Assembly (NCBI RefSeq): GCF_021568315.1
Contig: NZ_JAKGSI010000003.1
Location: 186,001-250,000, forward strand
Origin: Corynebacterium uropygiale
GTDB lineage: Bacteria > Actinomycetota > Actinomycetes > Mycobacteriales > Mycobacteriaceae
Reading direction: 5' to 3'
DNA: 64,000 nucleotides
The notes under the pieces were generated by a model, which saw only the letters and a list, made by a program, of their open reading frames with translations, searched no databases and was not told where the DNA came from. Of the stretch, positions 44,607 through 53,043 are shown in pieces. Every line of letters begins with the position of its first letter. Positions within the stretch are counted from its first letter, which is position 1. A program made the translations under genes and the position numbers.

Positions 44607-45800
44607 ATGGCTCTTGAACAGACGGTGACGTTCCTCCACACCTCGGATTTTCAGCTGGGCATGATCCGTCACGATCTCCACGGCGCGGCGCAGAACCGCT
44701 TCTCGGATGACCGGCTGGGCGTGATCCGCCGCCTCGGGGAGGAGTGCGTGGCGCACGGCTGCGCCTTCATGGTGGTGGCCGGAGACGTCTTCGAGCATCC
44801 CACGTTGGAGCCGTCCACCACGCAGGCGGCGCTCGATGCCTTCGCGCAGGTCCCGGTGCCCGTGGTCCTCCTGCCGGGGAACCATGACCCGCTCATTCCT
44901 CGGAGCCTCATGGATCAGATCAGCCGCGGAGAGGTGGGGGAGAACCTCACCGTCCTCAGAGATTCCGAGCCCGTCACCATCGCCGAGGGTGTCGAGCTCG
45001 TGGGCGCCCCACTGCACAGCAAGTACAGCGAGGTGGACCTGGTCGCAGAGGCCCTCAGCCCCCTGGAACCCACCGACTCCATCCGCATCCTCCTCGCCCA
45101 CGGGCAGATGGACGCGCGATCCGACGATCACCCCTCGGCGATCATCAGCCGGCAGCGCGTAACCGAAGCCCTTGATCGAGGGGTCATCGACTACGTGGCG
45201 CTCGGGGACACCCACTCGGCAATGCCCCTCGACGCCTCCCGCCGCATATGGTTCTCCGGCTCCCCGGAGACCACGGACTATTGCGATCTCTCGGGAGGAA
45301 CCCCCTCGAATGAGACGAACTCCGGCACAGCGCTCATCGTCAGCGTGACGAAGAGCTCTGCCCTCGACGCGCGGGTGGACGTCACGGAGCTCAACACCGG
45401 CAGATGGACCTGGGAAGCCCTCGAATGGAACCTGTCCTGCCGGGAGGACATCGATGAAGCCCTGGCGCAGCTGAGGAGCTATCCCGATAAACAGCGCACG
45501 GTGATCAAATACCGCGTGCGAGGAGTTCTGAGCGCCACGGATATGGAGTATTTCCACGCGAGCATCCGAGACCTCGAGCCCGTCTTCGCTTGTCTCCGGG
45601 TGCGCGGAGATTTCTCTGAACTCCTCGTCGAGCCGCAAGAAGACGAACTCGATGAACTCGGATTGACGGGCTTTGCTGCGGAAGCCTTCGAGGACCTGCG
45701 GGCGAAGGCCGCGACTGGGCAGGGGGACGAGGCCGAGACCGCGAAGAATGCCCTTCACCTCTTCTTCCGACTCGCAAAGAAGGCCAGGGAGGATCACTAA
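44607..45800 (+). CDS. SbcD/YhaO-like metallophosphoesterase
   Basis: A 397-residue calcineurin-like phosphoesterase of the DNA-repair exonuclease group. Metal-site motifs: TSDFQLG (residues 12-18, D14 but Gln16 where SbcD/Mre11 has His), GDVFEH (59-64), GNHD (91-94), AHGQ (164-167) and GDTH (200-203, in place of GHxH). These variants recur in actinobacterial SbcD-like proteins as far as I recall, so activity is not excluded. It lies 46 bp after the SWIM gene; the SMC-like ATPase gene overlaps its stop by one base, the arrangement of sbcD-sbcC and yhaO-yhaN. Confidence 0.87.
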   Translation: MALEQTVTFLHTSDFQLGMIRHDLHGAAQNRFSDDRLGVIRRLGEECVAHGCAFMVVAGDVFEHPTLEPSTTQAALDAFAQVPVPVVLLPGNHDPLIPRSLMDQISRGEVGENLTVLRDSEPVTIAEGVELVGAPLHSKYSEVDLVAEALSPLEPTDSIRILLAHGQMDARSDDHPSAIISRQRVTEALDRGVIDYVALGDTHSAMPLDASRRIWFSGSPETTDYCDLSGGTPSNETNSGTALIVSVTKSSALDARVDVTELNTGRWTWEALEWNLSCREDIDEALAQLRSYPDKQRTVIKYRVRGVLSATDMEYFHASIRDLEPVFACLRVRGDFSELLVEPQEDELDELGLTGFAAEAFEDLRAKAATGQGDEAETAKNALHLFFRLAKKAREDH

Positions 45801-48475
45801 TGTACATCTCATCCTTATCCATCACGAATGCTCGGAAGATTCACCACCTCGAGCTCCACGACCTCCCGGAACGGGGAGTGTTCCTCATCACCGGGGATAA
45901 CGAGGCTGGAAAATCCACCATCATGGACTGTCTGCGTGAGCTGTGGACCTCTGCCTCGAACTCGAATAAGCAGGCGATCCGCAGCCTCCAGCCGCTAGGC
46001 CGTGATGTCGGGCCCTCGGTGTGCATGGAGGCTGTCTTCGGTGCCACCACAGCGAGGATTCGGAAGCAGTGGCTCCGGGAAAAGAAGTCGGAACTCTCGC
46101 TGAGCGGGACGGGCACGTCCTCCTACACCGGACGCGAAGCGGACGACACGTTCGCGCGCCTTCTCAATGAGCATTTCGATGAGTCGCTGCGTTCTGTCCT
46201 CTTCGTTGAACAGGGAAAGCTCGACCACGCAGTGAAGGCGAGCGGACTCCCCGGACTTCGGGAGGTTCTTAGTAGCGCCTCCGAGACCGAACCAGTTGAG
46301 GTGGGAACGCGGCGTGGAGTCCACGATGAAGCCAGCCTCCTCGAGTCCGCAAGGCGGGAAATGGCCATCTACATCACAGAGAACAGACGTGATCCGACCA
46401 AGGAGTACAAGGCCTGCCAGGCCAGGCTCAACGAGGCGCGAGATCAGCTCCGCCAGTGTGAGGAGCGGATCAGCGCCTATCAGCAGGATCTCCGCGATTT
46501 CGAGCGCAACACCGCCGCCCTGAAAGAGACCAAGGCGAGGATCCCGGAGGAAGAGAAGAAGCTGCTCGTGGTCGAGAAGCGGCTCCGTGAAGCCGAGGAT
46601 GCGCAGAAGACCTGGGAGCAGGCGAAGGCCGCTGCGGAGAATGCGGAGCGCGCCGTGGACCAGGCTGCTGTGGCCATTGCCGCCAGGGAACAGATGCTAG
46701 GCGACATCGCCGCCAGGCGGAAGACATGTTCGCAGCTCAAGGACGACGTGCAGTCCCTCCTCGAGCGTGCCGAGGCTCAAGAGAGGCAATGGCGTGCACT
46801 CGATGAAGCCTGCACTGCAGCGCGGGAGGCCCTAGCGGCCCAGCACCACGTGGTGCGCCGAGCCAGGGTGGTGAGTGAGGCCATCGCTGCCCGAGACGAA
46901 CTCCGTTCTATCGAGTCGCAGCTGGACACGCTCAAGGAGCTTGACGCGAAGCGTCGCCGCATCGACGAGGAATGCCCGAGTCCCGAGATCAGCGACGCCC
47001 AATGGTCGGCGCTGGCCGCGGCAGAGCAGGAGTGCATCGTTCAGCGGAGGATCGCTGAGGAGACCGCAGCCAAGCTCATTCTCTGCAGCGACACGCCCCT
47101 CGACATTCGCGTGGATGGAGAGGAGACGAGCGTCGAGAAGGAACTCTCCCTGAGCCTCCGGGAGGGAACGTCCATCGAGCACGCCGGCCTCTTGATGACC
47201 TACCACCGGGGAAGGCAAGATGGTCACGACAGTGAGGAAGCCGTCGAGACCGCTGAGCAGGCCCTTGCTGACCTTCTCAGCGCAGTGCATTGTGAGAGCA
47301 TCGCGGAGGCGAAAGATCGGTATGAGCGCTGCCGTGAAGCACGTACCGCCCGCGAGATGATGGAGAGACAGCGCAAGGATCTCCTCGATCACACCACCAC
47401 GGAGGAGCTGGAACGCGCCCGGGAGGAGCTGCAGAGGCGATGGGACGCCGCGGAGCTCAATGATGACGAGCGCCAGCTGAGCGCTGCCGATGCCCTCGAG
47501 GCTCTCTCCGCCGCACAGAAAGAAGAGCACCAGCGCGAAGAACACCGCGAAGAGCTCTATTGGCGGAAGGAAGAGAGCCCCTACCAGCAGGAGAAAGAGG
47601 AGCTCATCCGCGTGGAGACGCAACTGAGCAGTGCCGTTGCTGAGCAGGAAGCCCTCGAACGACGTCTCGCCGCGGCGGAAAAAGTCACGAGTATGGAGCA
47701 GCTGCGCTCGGCCCACGATAGTGCCCGAGCCACCGCTGCCGAGCTCACAGCCGAGTGTGAAAAGAAGGAAGAGCTCTACCGAACCCTGCAACCAGACCTC
47801 GTGAGGGATGAGGCCGAGTCACACCGGGCTATCGTCCAGAACCTGGGGAAGGGTAAGGAGAGGCTCGGACGGGAGATCGCCCGCCTCGGTGAGCGCCTCG
47901 CGGGAGCTCGAGGCGAGGAGGAAAAGCGGGACAAGCTCGATAGCCTTGTGCGCGCTGAGACCATCACCTATGAACGGATGACGCGGCAGGCGAATGCGGC
48001 GGAACTGCTCTATGACACGCTCCTGAGTCACCGGCGCGAGCTTCAGAACCGCTATAGCGAGCCGCTGCGAAAGGCAATGAACGCCATGGCCCGGCGCGTC
48101 TTTGGGAATGATTCCGAGGTAGCGCTCGACGAGGACCTCGCCATCAGCGCGCGCGCCGGGGAACGGGGAGCGATCACGCGCGATTACCTCTCCGGAGGTG
48201 CCCAGGAACAGCTGGCGCTCATTCAAAGGCTGAGCATCGCGCAGTTGCTCCAAGAACAATCCGGTGAGATCCCCCCGATCTTTATGGACGATGTCCTGGG
48301 GAATAGCGACGCCACCCGGCTCGCCCGCATGTCCCAGCTCCTCAAGGAGGCGGGCACGCGGGGCCAGGTGTTCATCCTCACGTGCTATCCCCGGCGTTAT
48401 GAGTCGATCGGGGGAGTGCACACCTACCCGATCGACAGTCTCATGAGCACGGCTCGGGGCGGCGTGGACGCCTGA
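45800..48475 (+). CDS. SbcC/YhaN-like SMC-type ATPase
   Basis: An 891-residue ABC-type ATPase with long coiled coils. Walker A GDNEAGKST is at residues 32-40; two coiled-coil stretches (about 200-380 and 490-730, rich in Glu, Arg and Ala) flank a short middle region; the signature YLSGGAQEQLAL (about 796-807) and Walker B IFMDDVLGN (about 827-835) close the C-terminus. The CPxC zinc hook of Rad50/SbcC is absent; the nearest sequence is CPSP. It most likely works with the upstream phosphoesterase as a DNA-end nuclease. Gene start overlaps the partner's stop. Confidence 0.87.
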   Translation: MYISSLSITNARKIHHLELHDLPERGVFLITGDNEAGKSTIMDCLRELWTSASNSNKQAIRSLQPLGRDVGPSVCMEAVFGATTARIRKQWLREKKSELSLSGTGTSSYTGREADDTFARLLNEHFDESLRSVLFVEQGKLDHAVKASGLPGLREVLSSASETEPVEVGTRRGVHDEASLLESARREMAIYITENRRDPTKEYKACQARLNEARDQLRQCEERISAYQQDLRDFERNTAALKETKARIPEEEKKLLVVEKRLREAEDAQKTWEQAKAAAENAERAVDQAAVAIAAREQMLGDIAARRKTCSQLKDDVQSLLERAEAQERQWRALDEACTAAREALAAQHHVVRRARVVSEAIAARDELRSIESQLDTLKELDAKRRRIDEECPSPEISDAQWSALAAAEQECIVQRRIAEETAAKLILCSDTPLDIRVDGEETSVEKELSLSLREGTSIEHAGLLMTYHRGRQDGHDSEEAVETAEQALADLLSAVHCESIAEAKDRYERCREARTAREMMERQRKDLLDHTTTEELERAREELQRRWDAAELNDDERQLSAADALEALSAAQKEEHQREEHREELYWRKEESPYQQEKEELIRVETQLSSAVAEQEALERRLAAAEKVTSMEQLRSAHDSARATAAELTAECEKKEELYRTLQPDLVRDEAESHRAIVQNLGKGKERLGREIARLGERLAGARGEEEKRDKLDSLVRAETITYERMTRQANAAELLYDTLLSHRRELQNRYSEPLRKAMNAMARRVFGNDSEVALDEDLAISARAGERGAITRDYLSGGAQEQLALIQRLSIAQLLQEQSGEIPPIFMDDVLGNSDATRLARMSQLLKEAGTRGQVFILTCYPRRYESIGGVHTYPIDSLMSTARGGVDA

Positions 48476-48501
48476 GCCCCGTCCGGCCCGGGTGGGAGAG
48501 C

Positions 48502-49035
48502 TTAGGCCTTGGTGGCGGAGCCCTCGATCTGGATGGTGACGTCCTCGGAGAGGAGCACGCCGCCAGTCTTCAGAGGCGCCTGGAAGTCCACGCCGAAGTC
48601 CTTGCGGTTGATTCGGGTGGAGGCCTCGAAGCCCATCCGGGTGGCGCCGAAGGGATCCTCCGCTACCCCGGCGACCTCCACGTCGAAGGTCACCTGCTTG
48701 GTCACGCCCTTGATCGTCAGGTCACCCGTCACCGTTCCGCTCTCCCCGTTGACGGAGACAGACGTGCTCCGGAAGGTCATCTCCGGGTGATTCTCGACGT
48801 CGAAGAAGTCCTCGCCCCGGACGTGGGCGTCACGATCCTTATTGCCGGTGTCGAGGGAGGCGGTAGCCACCGTGCCCTCCACCACCGCGGAGGAGAGGTC
48901 CTCCCCGTTGATCGTGATCTGAGCAGACACATCGCTGAAGTGCCCGCGCACCTTCGTGACCATCGCGTGGCGAACAACAAAACCCACCTCAGAGTGGGCG
49001 GCGTCGAGGGTCCAGGTACCAGCAAACGTAGACAT
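48502..49035 (-). CDS. yceI: YceI-family polyisoprenoid-binding protein
   Basis: A 177-residue lipocalin-like beta-barrel protein: FAGTWTLDAAHSEVGFVVRH at the N-terminus (with the DxxHS motif), 'DFFDVENHPEMTFRST' in the middle, and 'FEASTRINRKDFGVDF' near the end. YceI proteins bind polyisoprenoid chains. No signal peptide is seen, so it is cytoplasmic. In C. glutamicum the neighbour of rosR is a gene of this family and is under RosR control. ATG 49035 has a GGAGGA ribosome-binding site; promoter and operator lie at 49083-49129. Confidence 0.92.
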   Translation of the reverse strand: MSTFAGTWTLDAAHSEVGFVVRHAMVTKVRGHFSDVSAQITINGEDLSSAVVEGTVATASLDTGNKDRDAHVRGEDFFDVENHPEMTFRSTSVSVNGESGTVTGDLTIKGVTKQVTFDVEVAGVAEDPFGATRMGFEASTRINRKDFGVDFQAPLKTGGVLLSEDVTIQIEGSATKA

Positions 49036-49082
49036 ATCGTTCCTCCAATCAGGGCGGCAGCCGCGAGGTGCTGCCTTCGTTG

Positions 49083-49129
49083 TTGTTGACGTGTCACACT
49101 ATATTCGCACGTTGTAGACATGTCAACAA
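49083..49129 (-). promoter_or_regulatory. yceI promoter with RosR operator boxes
   Basis: On the minus strand a near-ideal promoter has -35 TTGACA (49121-49126), a 17-bp spacer and -10 TATAGT (49098-49103). The 18-bp sequence 49112-49129 (TTGTAGACATGTCAACAA) matches the published RosR consensus TTGTTGAYRYRTCAACWA at 17 of 18 positions and covers the -35 box. A second, poorer box starts at 49083 (TTGTTGACGTGTC) beside the -10 box; the two outer arms also form a 12/13 inverted repeat. RosR bound here would block RNA polymerase. Confidence 0.8.
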
Positions 49130-49205
49130 AAAGGGTGGAAATCTATTGTTTCCTGGGGAAATGTGGGTGCAGAGGGGCCGGTTATGGGGGCGGTGGGGGA
49201 GCCGT

Positions 49206-49211
49206 TATGCT
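49206..49211 (+). promoter_or_regulatory. -10 element for a leaderless rosR transcript
   Basis: TATGCT ends 7 nt before the ATG at 49219. It supports that start over the in-frame ATG at 49207, which lies inside the -10 box. Confidence 0.5.
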
Positions 49212-49218
49212 TAGCTCC

Positions 49219-49716
49219 ATGACGGAACCCCGATGGTTGAGCGAGGACGAGCAGGCCCTCTGGCGCCTCCTGCTGCAAGGAATCCGCAAGATGGACCGCT
49301 GCATTGACGCGACGCTGCAGCTGGGAAGCGATATCTCCTCATCGGAGTTCGCGGTTCTCGTTCATCTCTCGGAGGCGGAGGGCTATGGCCTTCGTCTGAG
49401 GGACTTGTGTCACGCGTTGGATTGGGATCGCAGCCGCACCTCGCACCAGATCACGCGCATGGAGCGGCGGGGGCTCGTGCAGAAGATGCGCTGTGAGGGC
49501 GATGCCCGCGGCGTTCTAGTGACGATCACGGAGGATGGTCTGCGCCGTATTCGTCAGGCTGCGCCTGAGCATGTGGAGTCTGTCCGCCGGCTCCTCTTTG
49601 ACCACCTCACTAAGGGGCAGGCTCGTGCCCTGCGGGAGGTCCTCACGTCGCTTATGGAAGTGAAAAACGTACCGGGGGCAGAGCGTTCCGGGTGCTGCGG
49701 CGAGGGGGAGTCGTAG
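49219..49716 (+). CDS. rosR: MarR-family regulator RosR (peroxide-sensing)
   Basis: A 165-residue MarR-type winged-helix protein: dimer helices at both ends, recognition region DWDRSRTSHQITRMERRGLV (about residues 68-87). With the start at 49219 cysteines fall at 28, 64, 92, 159 and 160; Cys64 and Cys92 match two of the redox-active cysteines described for C. glutamicum RosR. RosR represses its targets, including the yceI-type neighbour, and is released by H2O2. The divergent yceI promoter carries a RosR operator. The GGGGGAG before ATG 49207 makes the longer start a weaker alternative. Confidence 0.85.
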   Translation: MTEPRWLSEDEQALWRLLLQGIRKMDRCIDATLQLGSDISSSEFAVLVHLSEAEGYGLRLRDLCHALDWDRSRTSHQITRMERRGLVQKMRCEGDARGVLVTITEDGLRRIRQAAPEHVESVRRLLFDHLTKGQARALREVLTSLMEVKNVPGAERSGCCGEGES

Positions 49717-49798
49717 AGCGCGGCATCGGGGGCAATCCTGCATGAGCGTCACTGAAAGTGCCGACGCCAGTAATCGCGGGATAGGCAGAATTACGACC

Positions 49799-49827
49799 AC
49801 GGGCCCTGGATGACATCCAGGGCCCGT
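49799..49827 (-). terminator. hairpin after tRNA-Arg
   Basis: Perfect 13-bp stem (49799-49811 with 49815-49827) with a 3-nt loop, 7 nt beyond the tRNA 3' end on the minus strand; only a weak T-rich tract follows. Probably the tRNA terminator. Confidence 0.6.
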
Positions 49828-49833
49828 CTGTTG

Positions 49834-49906
49834 TGTCCCCGACACGATTCGAACGTGCGACCTTTGGTACCGGAAACCAATGCTCTATCCACTGAGCTAC
49901 GGAGAC
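49834..49906 (-). tRNA. tRNA-Arg (anticodon CCG)
   Basis: A complete 73-nt cloverleaf on the minus strand: acceptor GTCTCCG/CGGGGAC with one G-T pair, D arm GCTC/GAGC, anticodon stem TTGGT/ACCAA around loop TTCCGGT (anticodon CCG, reads CGG), and T loop TTCGAAT. CCA is not encoded. Arg codon CGG is frequent in GC-rich genomes. Confidence 0.95.
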
Positions 49907-49914
49907 TCACCGAA

Positions 49915-49933
49915 GCCGCCAGTTCTTGGCGGC
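49915..49933 (-). promoter_or_regulatory. stem-loop in the tRNA-Arg leader
   Basis: GCCGCCA (49915-49921) pairs with TGGCGGC (49927-49933), a 7-bp stem with 5-nt loop, 9 nt upstream of the mature tRNA 5' end. A TAATAT-like -10 lies just upstream. It may affect 5' processing. Confidence 0.35.
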
Positions 49934-49964
49934 AACGTGACTATATTAGCACTAGCCCCGAAGG

Positions 49965-50003
49965 GAAGAAAAACGGGCTCTCTCCCTGCGGAGAGAGCCC
50001 GTT
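49965..50003 (-). terminator. rho-independent terminator after lutC
   Basis: Perfect 14-bp stem (49972-49985 with 49990-50003), 4-nt loop, followed on the minus strand by the T-run TTTTTCTT. It closes the lutABC operon. Confidence 0.92.
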
Positions 50004-50045
50004 GCTGTTCCTCAGCGTGGCGAGCCAGCCAGGGCAGACGTCGGC

Positions 50046-50690
50046 TTAGTCCACCACGATGACGATGAGGTCACGGGGGCCGTGCACACCCTCGACGCGC
50101 TCCAGCTCGATGTCCGACGTGGCGGACGGGCCAGAGATCATGGTGGTGGGCAGGCGGCGGTCCAGCCGCTCAATCATCTGGGGGATGAGGTGGACGACGG
50201 TGTCCATACGGACAATGCACACGTGCCGGTCGGGGACGAGGGTGAGGGCCCGGCGACCGTTCGTCGGATTGGACTGCAGGCAGATGGTCCCGGTCTCCGC
50301 GCAGCTGACGTGGGAGTCGGTGACGACGGCGTCGACGGCATCGAGCTCGCGCGGGTCCGTGCTCCGGTCATCGGGGAGCGCGGTGCCGTCGACTTGGGAG
50401 AAGAGCTCGGGGTCGAGTCCTTCGGCGTAGCGCACCTCGGTGGAGGAGGTCTCGCGGAGGACCGACGCGATGGTCTGGGGGAGCTCCTCGGAGGTGCAGC
50501 GACGGACCGTGGCCTTGTAATCCACCAGGCGGTCGATCAGCAGCTCCCGGAGATCATCCGTGGAGATGTCCGAGGTGGTCTGGTAGTTCCGCACGACGGT
50601 GTAGCCGGACGTATCGATTCCGGCGAGTTTCTGAGCGTTGCGGATGCGGTTCAGAATTTCCTTCTTTGCCGCGGCGTTTCGGCTGCTCAT
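50046..50690 (-). CDS. lutC: lactate utilisation protein LutC
   Basis: A 214-residue LUD-domain protein, the third part of the LutABC complex that oxidises L-lactate to pyruvate. 'DAVVTDSHVSCAETGTICL' (about residues 116-134) is the typical LUD segment, also seen in LutB. ATG 50690 overlaps the lutB stop by 4 bp, so translation is coupled. A strong terminator follows. No other lactate dehydrogenase is seen in the window. Confidence 0.9.
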   Translation of the reverse strand: MSSRNAAAKKEILNRIRNAQKLAGIDTSGYTVVRNYQTTSDISTDDLRELLIDRLVDYKATVRRCTSEELPQTIASVLRETSSTEVRYAEGLDPELFSQVDGTALPDDRSTDPRELDAVDAVVTDSHVSCAETGTICLQSNPTNGRRALTLVPDRHVCIVRMDTVVHLIPQMIERLDRRLPTTMISGPSATSDIELERVEGVHGPRDLIVIVVD

Positions 50691-52261
50691 GCGCGGTGAT
50701 CCTCCTCGTGCTTGGGGTGAAGGGGGCCGGTGGTGCTGGCATTGGGGGTCTCAGGGACGCCTTCTTCACGAGCGCGGGCGAGCAGCTCGCGGGCCTCGTC
50801 GCTCTCCCACCACTGGCGGAAGCTCTGGCGAGGGGGAATGTTGACGTCGCGGACGTTGGTCCAGCCGGCCATGAAGGAGGGGAGGTGGCGAATGGTGTGA
50901 TCGAATCCGCCGAGGATCCGGCCGAGGAAGACCATGTGCATGACCTTGTTCCACAGCGCGGGGCGCCCCATAGCGAAGGCCGCCATCTCCATGATGGCCT
51001 TCTCACCGGGAATGGCGTGAGAGCTCACCTTTTGGTGGCGCATCTCCAGGAGGATGTCCGTGATGGGGATCTTCACGGGGCAGACCTCGTCGCATCGCCC
51101 GCACAGAGAGGAGGCGAAGGGGAGGCTCGCGTTGGGATCCTTCGCGGATTCCATGCCGGTGAGCTGCGGGGTGAGGATGGCGCCGATGGGTCCGGGGTAG
51201 GTGGAGCCATAGGCGTGCCCGCCGGCGCGCTCATAGACGGGGCAGACGTTGAGGCACGCGGAGCAGCGGATGCACTTGAGTGCCTCGCGGCCGATGGGGT
51301 CGGACAGGACCGCCGAACGGCCGTTGTCCAGCAGGACGACGTGGAAGTTCTTCGGCCCGTCGCCCTCGGTGATCCCGCTCCACAGGGAGGTGTAGGGGTT
51401 CATGCGCTCGCCCGTCGAGGAACGGGGGAGGAGCTGAAGGAAGACCTCGAGGTCGGAGAAGGAGGGCAGGAGCTTCTCGATTCCCATGACGGAGATGAGC
51501 GTCTCCGGGAGGGTGAGGCACATGCGGCCATTGCCCTCGGACTCGACGATGGAGATCGTGCCCGTCTCTGCGACGCCGAAGTTGGCGCCAGAGACCGCGA
51601 CCTTGGCCTCCATGAACTGCCGGCGCAGGAAGAGACGCGAGGCCTCGGCGAGCTCGGCGGGTTCGCTGGAGAGGGTCTCGTCCGTGTCGGGCATCTCCTC
51701 AATGAAGATGTCGCGGATCTCCGCGCGGTTGCGGTGGATCGCGGGGACGAGGATGTGGGAGGGGCGGTCATGCCCGAGCTGCACGATGAGCTCGGCGAGG
51801 TCCGTCTCCCGCGCGGTGATGCCTGCCTTCTTCAGCTCATCGTTGAGGGCGATCTCCATCGTCGCCATCGACTTGATTTTGACGATGTTCTTCTCACCAG
51901 TCTCCTGGATGAGCCGGGTGATGATGTCGCAGGCTTCGCGCGAATCGCGCGCCCAGTGGACGTGCCCGCCGTTGCGGGTGACGGCTTCCTCGAACTGCTC
52001 GAGGAGCTCTGGCATCCGGGCAGCAACCTGGCGCTTGACGCCGCTTCCGGCCTCGCGAAGATCCTGCCAATCAGCCCGCTCATCGACGACGCGGCCCCGC
52101 TTGGCGCGGATGGACGTCGTCGCCTTATGAAGATTGCGGCGCTGCGTGGCGTTGTTGAGGTCCTTGTGCGCGGCCTGCGTGAAGCCGACGGCGCCACGGA
52201 GGTGAGCCGGCTCGTGCGGGGCCCGCGGGGGCATGGTCGGACGGTTGAGATGAATGGTCAC
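50687..52261 (-). CDS. lutB: lactate utilisation iron-sulfur protein LutB
   Basis: A 524-residue protein with an N-terminal LUD domain (about residues 80-295, 'NFGVAETGTISIVESEG') and a C-terminal two-cluster ferredoxin region: CIRCSACLNVCPVY (about 340-353) and CGRCDEVCPVKI (about 390-401) supply the cysteines for [4Fe-4S] clusters. It is the electron-transfer subunit of the lactate-oxidising complex. It overlaps lutA by 4 bp (ATGA) and lutC by 4 bp, a tightly coupled three-gene operon. Confidence 0.92.
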   Translation of the reverse strand: MTIHLNRPTMPPRAPHEPAHLRGAVGFTQAAHKDLNNATQRRNLHKATTSIRAKRGRVVDERADWQDLREAGSGVKRQVAARMPELLEQFEEAVTRNGGHVHWARDSREACDIITRLIQETGEKNIVKIKSMATMEIALNDELKKAGITARETDLAELIVQLGHDRPSHILVPAIHRNRAEIRDIFIEEMPDTDETLSSEPAELAEASRLFLRRQFMEAKVAVSGANFGVAETGTISIVESEGNGRMCLTLPETLISVMGIEKLLPSFSDLEVFLQLLPRSSTGERMNPYTSLWSGITEGDGPKNFHVVLLDNGRSAVLSDPIGREALKCIRCSACLNVCPVYERAGGHAYGSTYPGPIGAILTPQLTGMESAKDPNASLPFASSLCGRCDEVCPVKIPITDILLEMRHQKVSSHAIPGEKAIMEMAAFAMGRPALWNKVMHMVFLGRILGGFDHTIRHLPSFMAGWTNVRDVNIPPRQSFRQWWESDEARELLARAREEGVPETPNASTTGPLHPKHEEDHRA

Positions 52262-53043
52262 AGCATGGCCTCCCGGGTGTACGCGGCGTGCTCAGGGGTC
52301 CAGGGGTGCTGGACGGTGGAGGCGAGGATTTCGGCCATGTGGATGGCCCGGATCCCGTTGTGCTGACGCGACATTGCGCCCCCGATGTTCATGAGGCAGG
52401 AGGAGTCACCCGCGGTGACATACTCTGCCCCGGTCTCCTTGATGTGGCGGACTTTGTCGGCCACCATCGCGGCGGAGGTCTCGGCGTTCTTCACGGAGAA
52501 GGTGCCGCCAAAGCCGCAGCATTCCTCGTGGTTGGGGAGGTCGACGAGCTCGAGCCCCTTCACATGGCGAAGCAGCTCATAGGGGCGATCGCCCACCTTG
52601 AGGAAGCGCACCGAGTGGCAGGACGAGTGGTAGGTGACGCGGTGCGGGAAGAAGGCGCCCACGTCATAGGTCTCCATGATGTCCACGATGAACTCGGAGA
52701 GATCGTAGGTTTTCTTCGAGGCGATGGAGGCGCCGTCGACGAGGGCACGGTCTCCGTAGCGCTCAGCGACGCGAACATGCTGATCGCGGACGGCGGCGGC
52801 ACAGGAGCCGGAGGGGGCCACGACGTAGTCAATGGAGGAGTCGGCGAAAGCATCCGCATACGTGCGGATGATCGGGATCGCTTCCTTCTGATAGCCCGTG
52901 TTGATATGCATCTGGCCACAACACGTTTGGCCCATCGGGTAGACGACTTCGCAGCCGAGGCGCGCTAGCACGATGGCAGCGGCCTTATGCGCATCGGGAA
53001 AGAGGGAGTCGCCGATGCAGGTGGAAAAAAGCGCTACGCGCAC
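52258..53043 (-). CDS. lutA: lactate utilisation iron-sulfur protein LutA
   Basis: A 261-residue protein with two CCG domains, the cysteine-rich modules of LutA/GlpC-type subunits: TCCGQMHINTG (about residue 41) and ECCGFGGTF (about 185-193), plus CHSVRFL and CLMNIGG cysteines. It joins LutB and LutC for L-lactate oxidation. I chose GTG 53043, which has AGGAG at 6 nt; the TTG at 53049 would sit directly on that site. It is divergent from the lactate permease gene, which fits one substrate pathway. Confidence 0.92.
   Translation of the reverse strand: MRVALFSTCIGDSLFPDAHKAAAIVLARLGCEVVYPMGQTCCGQMHINTGYQKEAIPIIRTYADAFADSSIDYVVAPSGSCAAAVRDQHVRVAERYGDRALVDGASIASKKTYDLSEFIVDIMETYDVGAFFPHRVTYHSSCHSVRFLKVGDRPYELLRHVKGLELVDLPNHEECCGFGGTFSVKNAETSAAMVADKVRHIKETGAEYVTAGDSSCLMNIGGAMSRQHNGIRAIHMAEILASTVQHPWTPEHAAYTREAML

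Noticed and set aside
46960..46990. Zinc hook in the SMC-like ATPase (CPSP)
   Set aside because: The second cysteine is absent, so this is not a CPxC hook.
49207..49218. Upstream ATG as rosR start
   Set aside because: It lies within the -10 box TATGCT, and the ATG at 49219 gives the cysteine numbering (64, 92) known for RosR. A GGGGGAG sequence before it keeps it as a weaker alternative.
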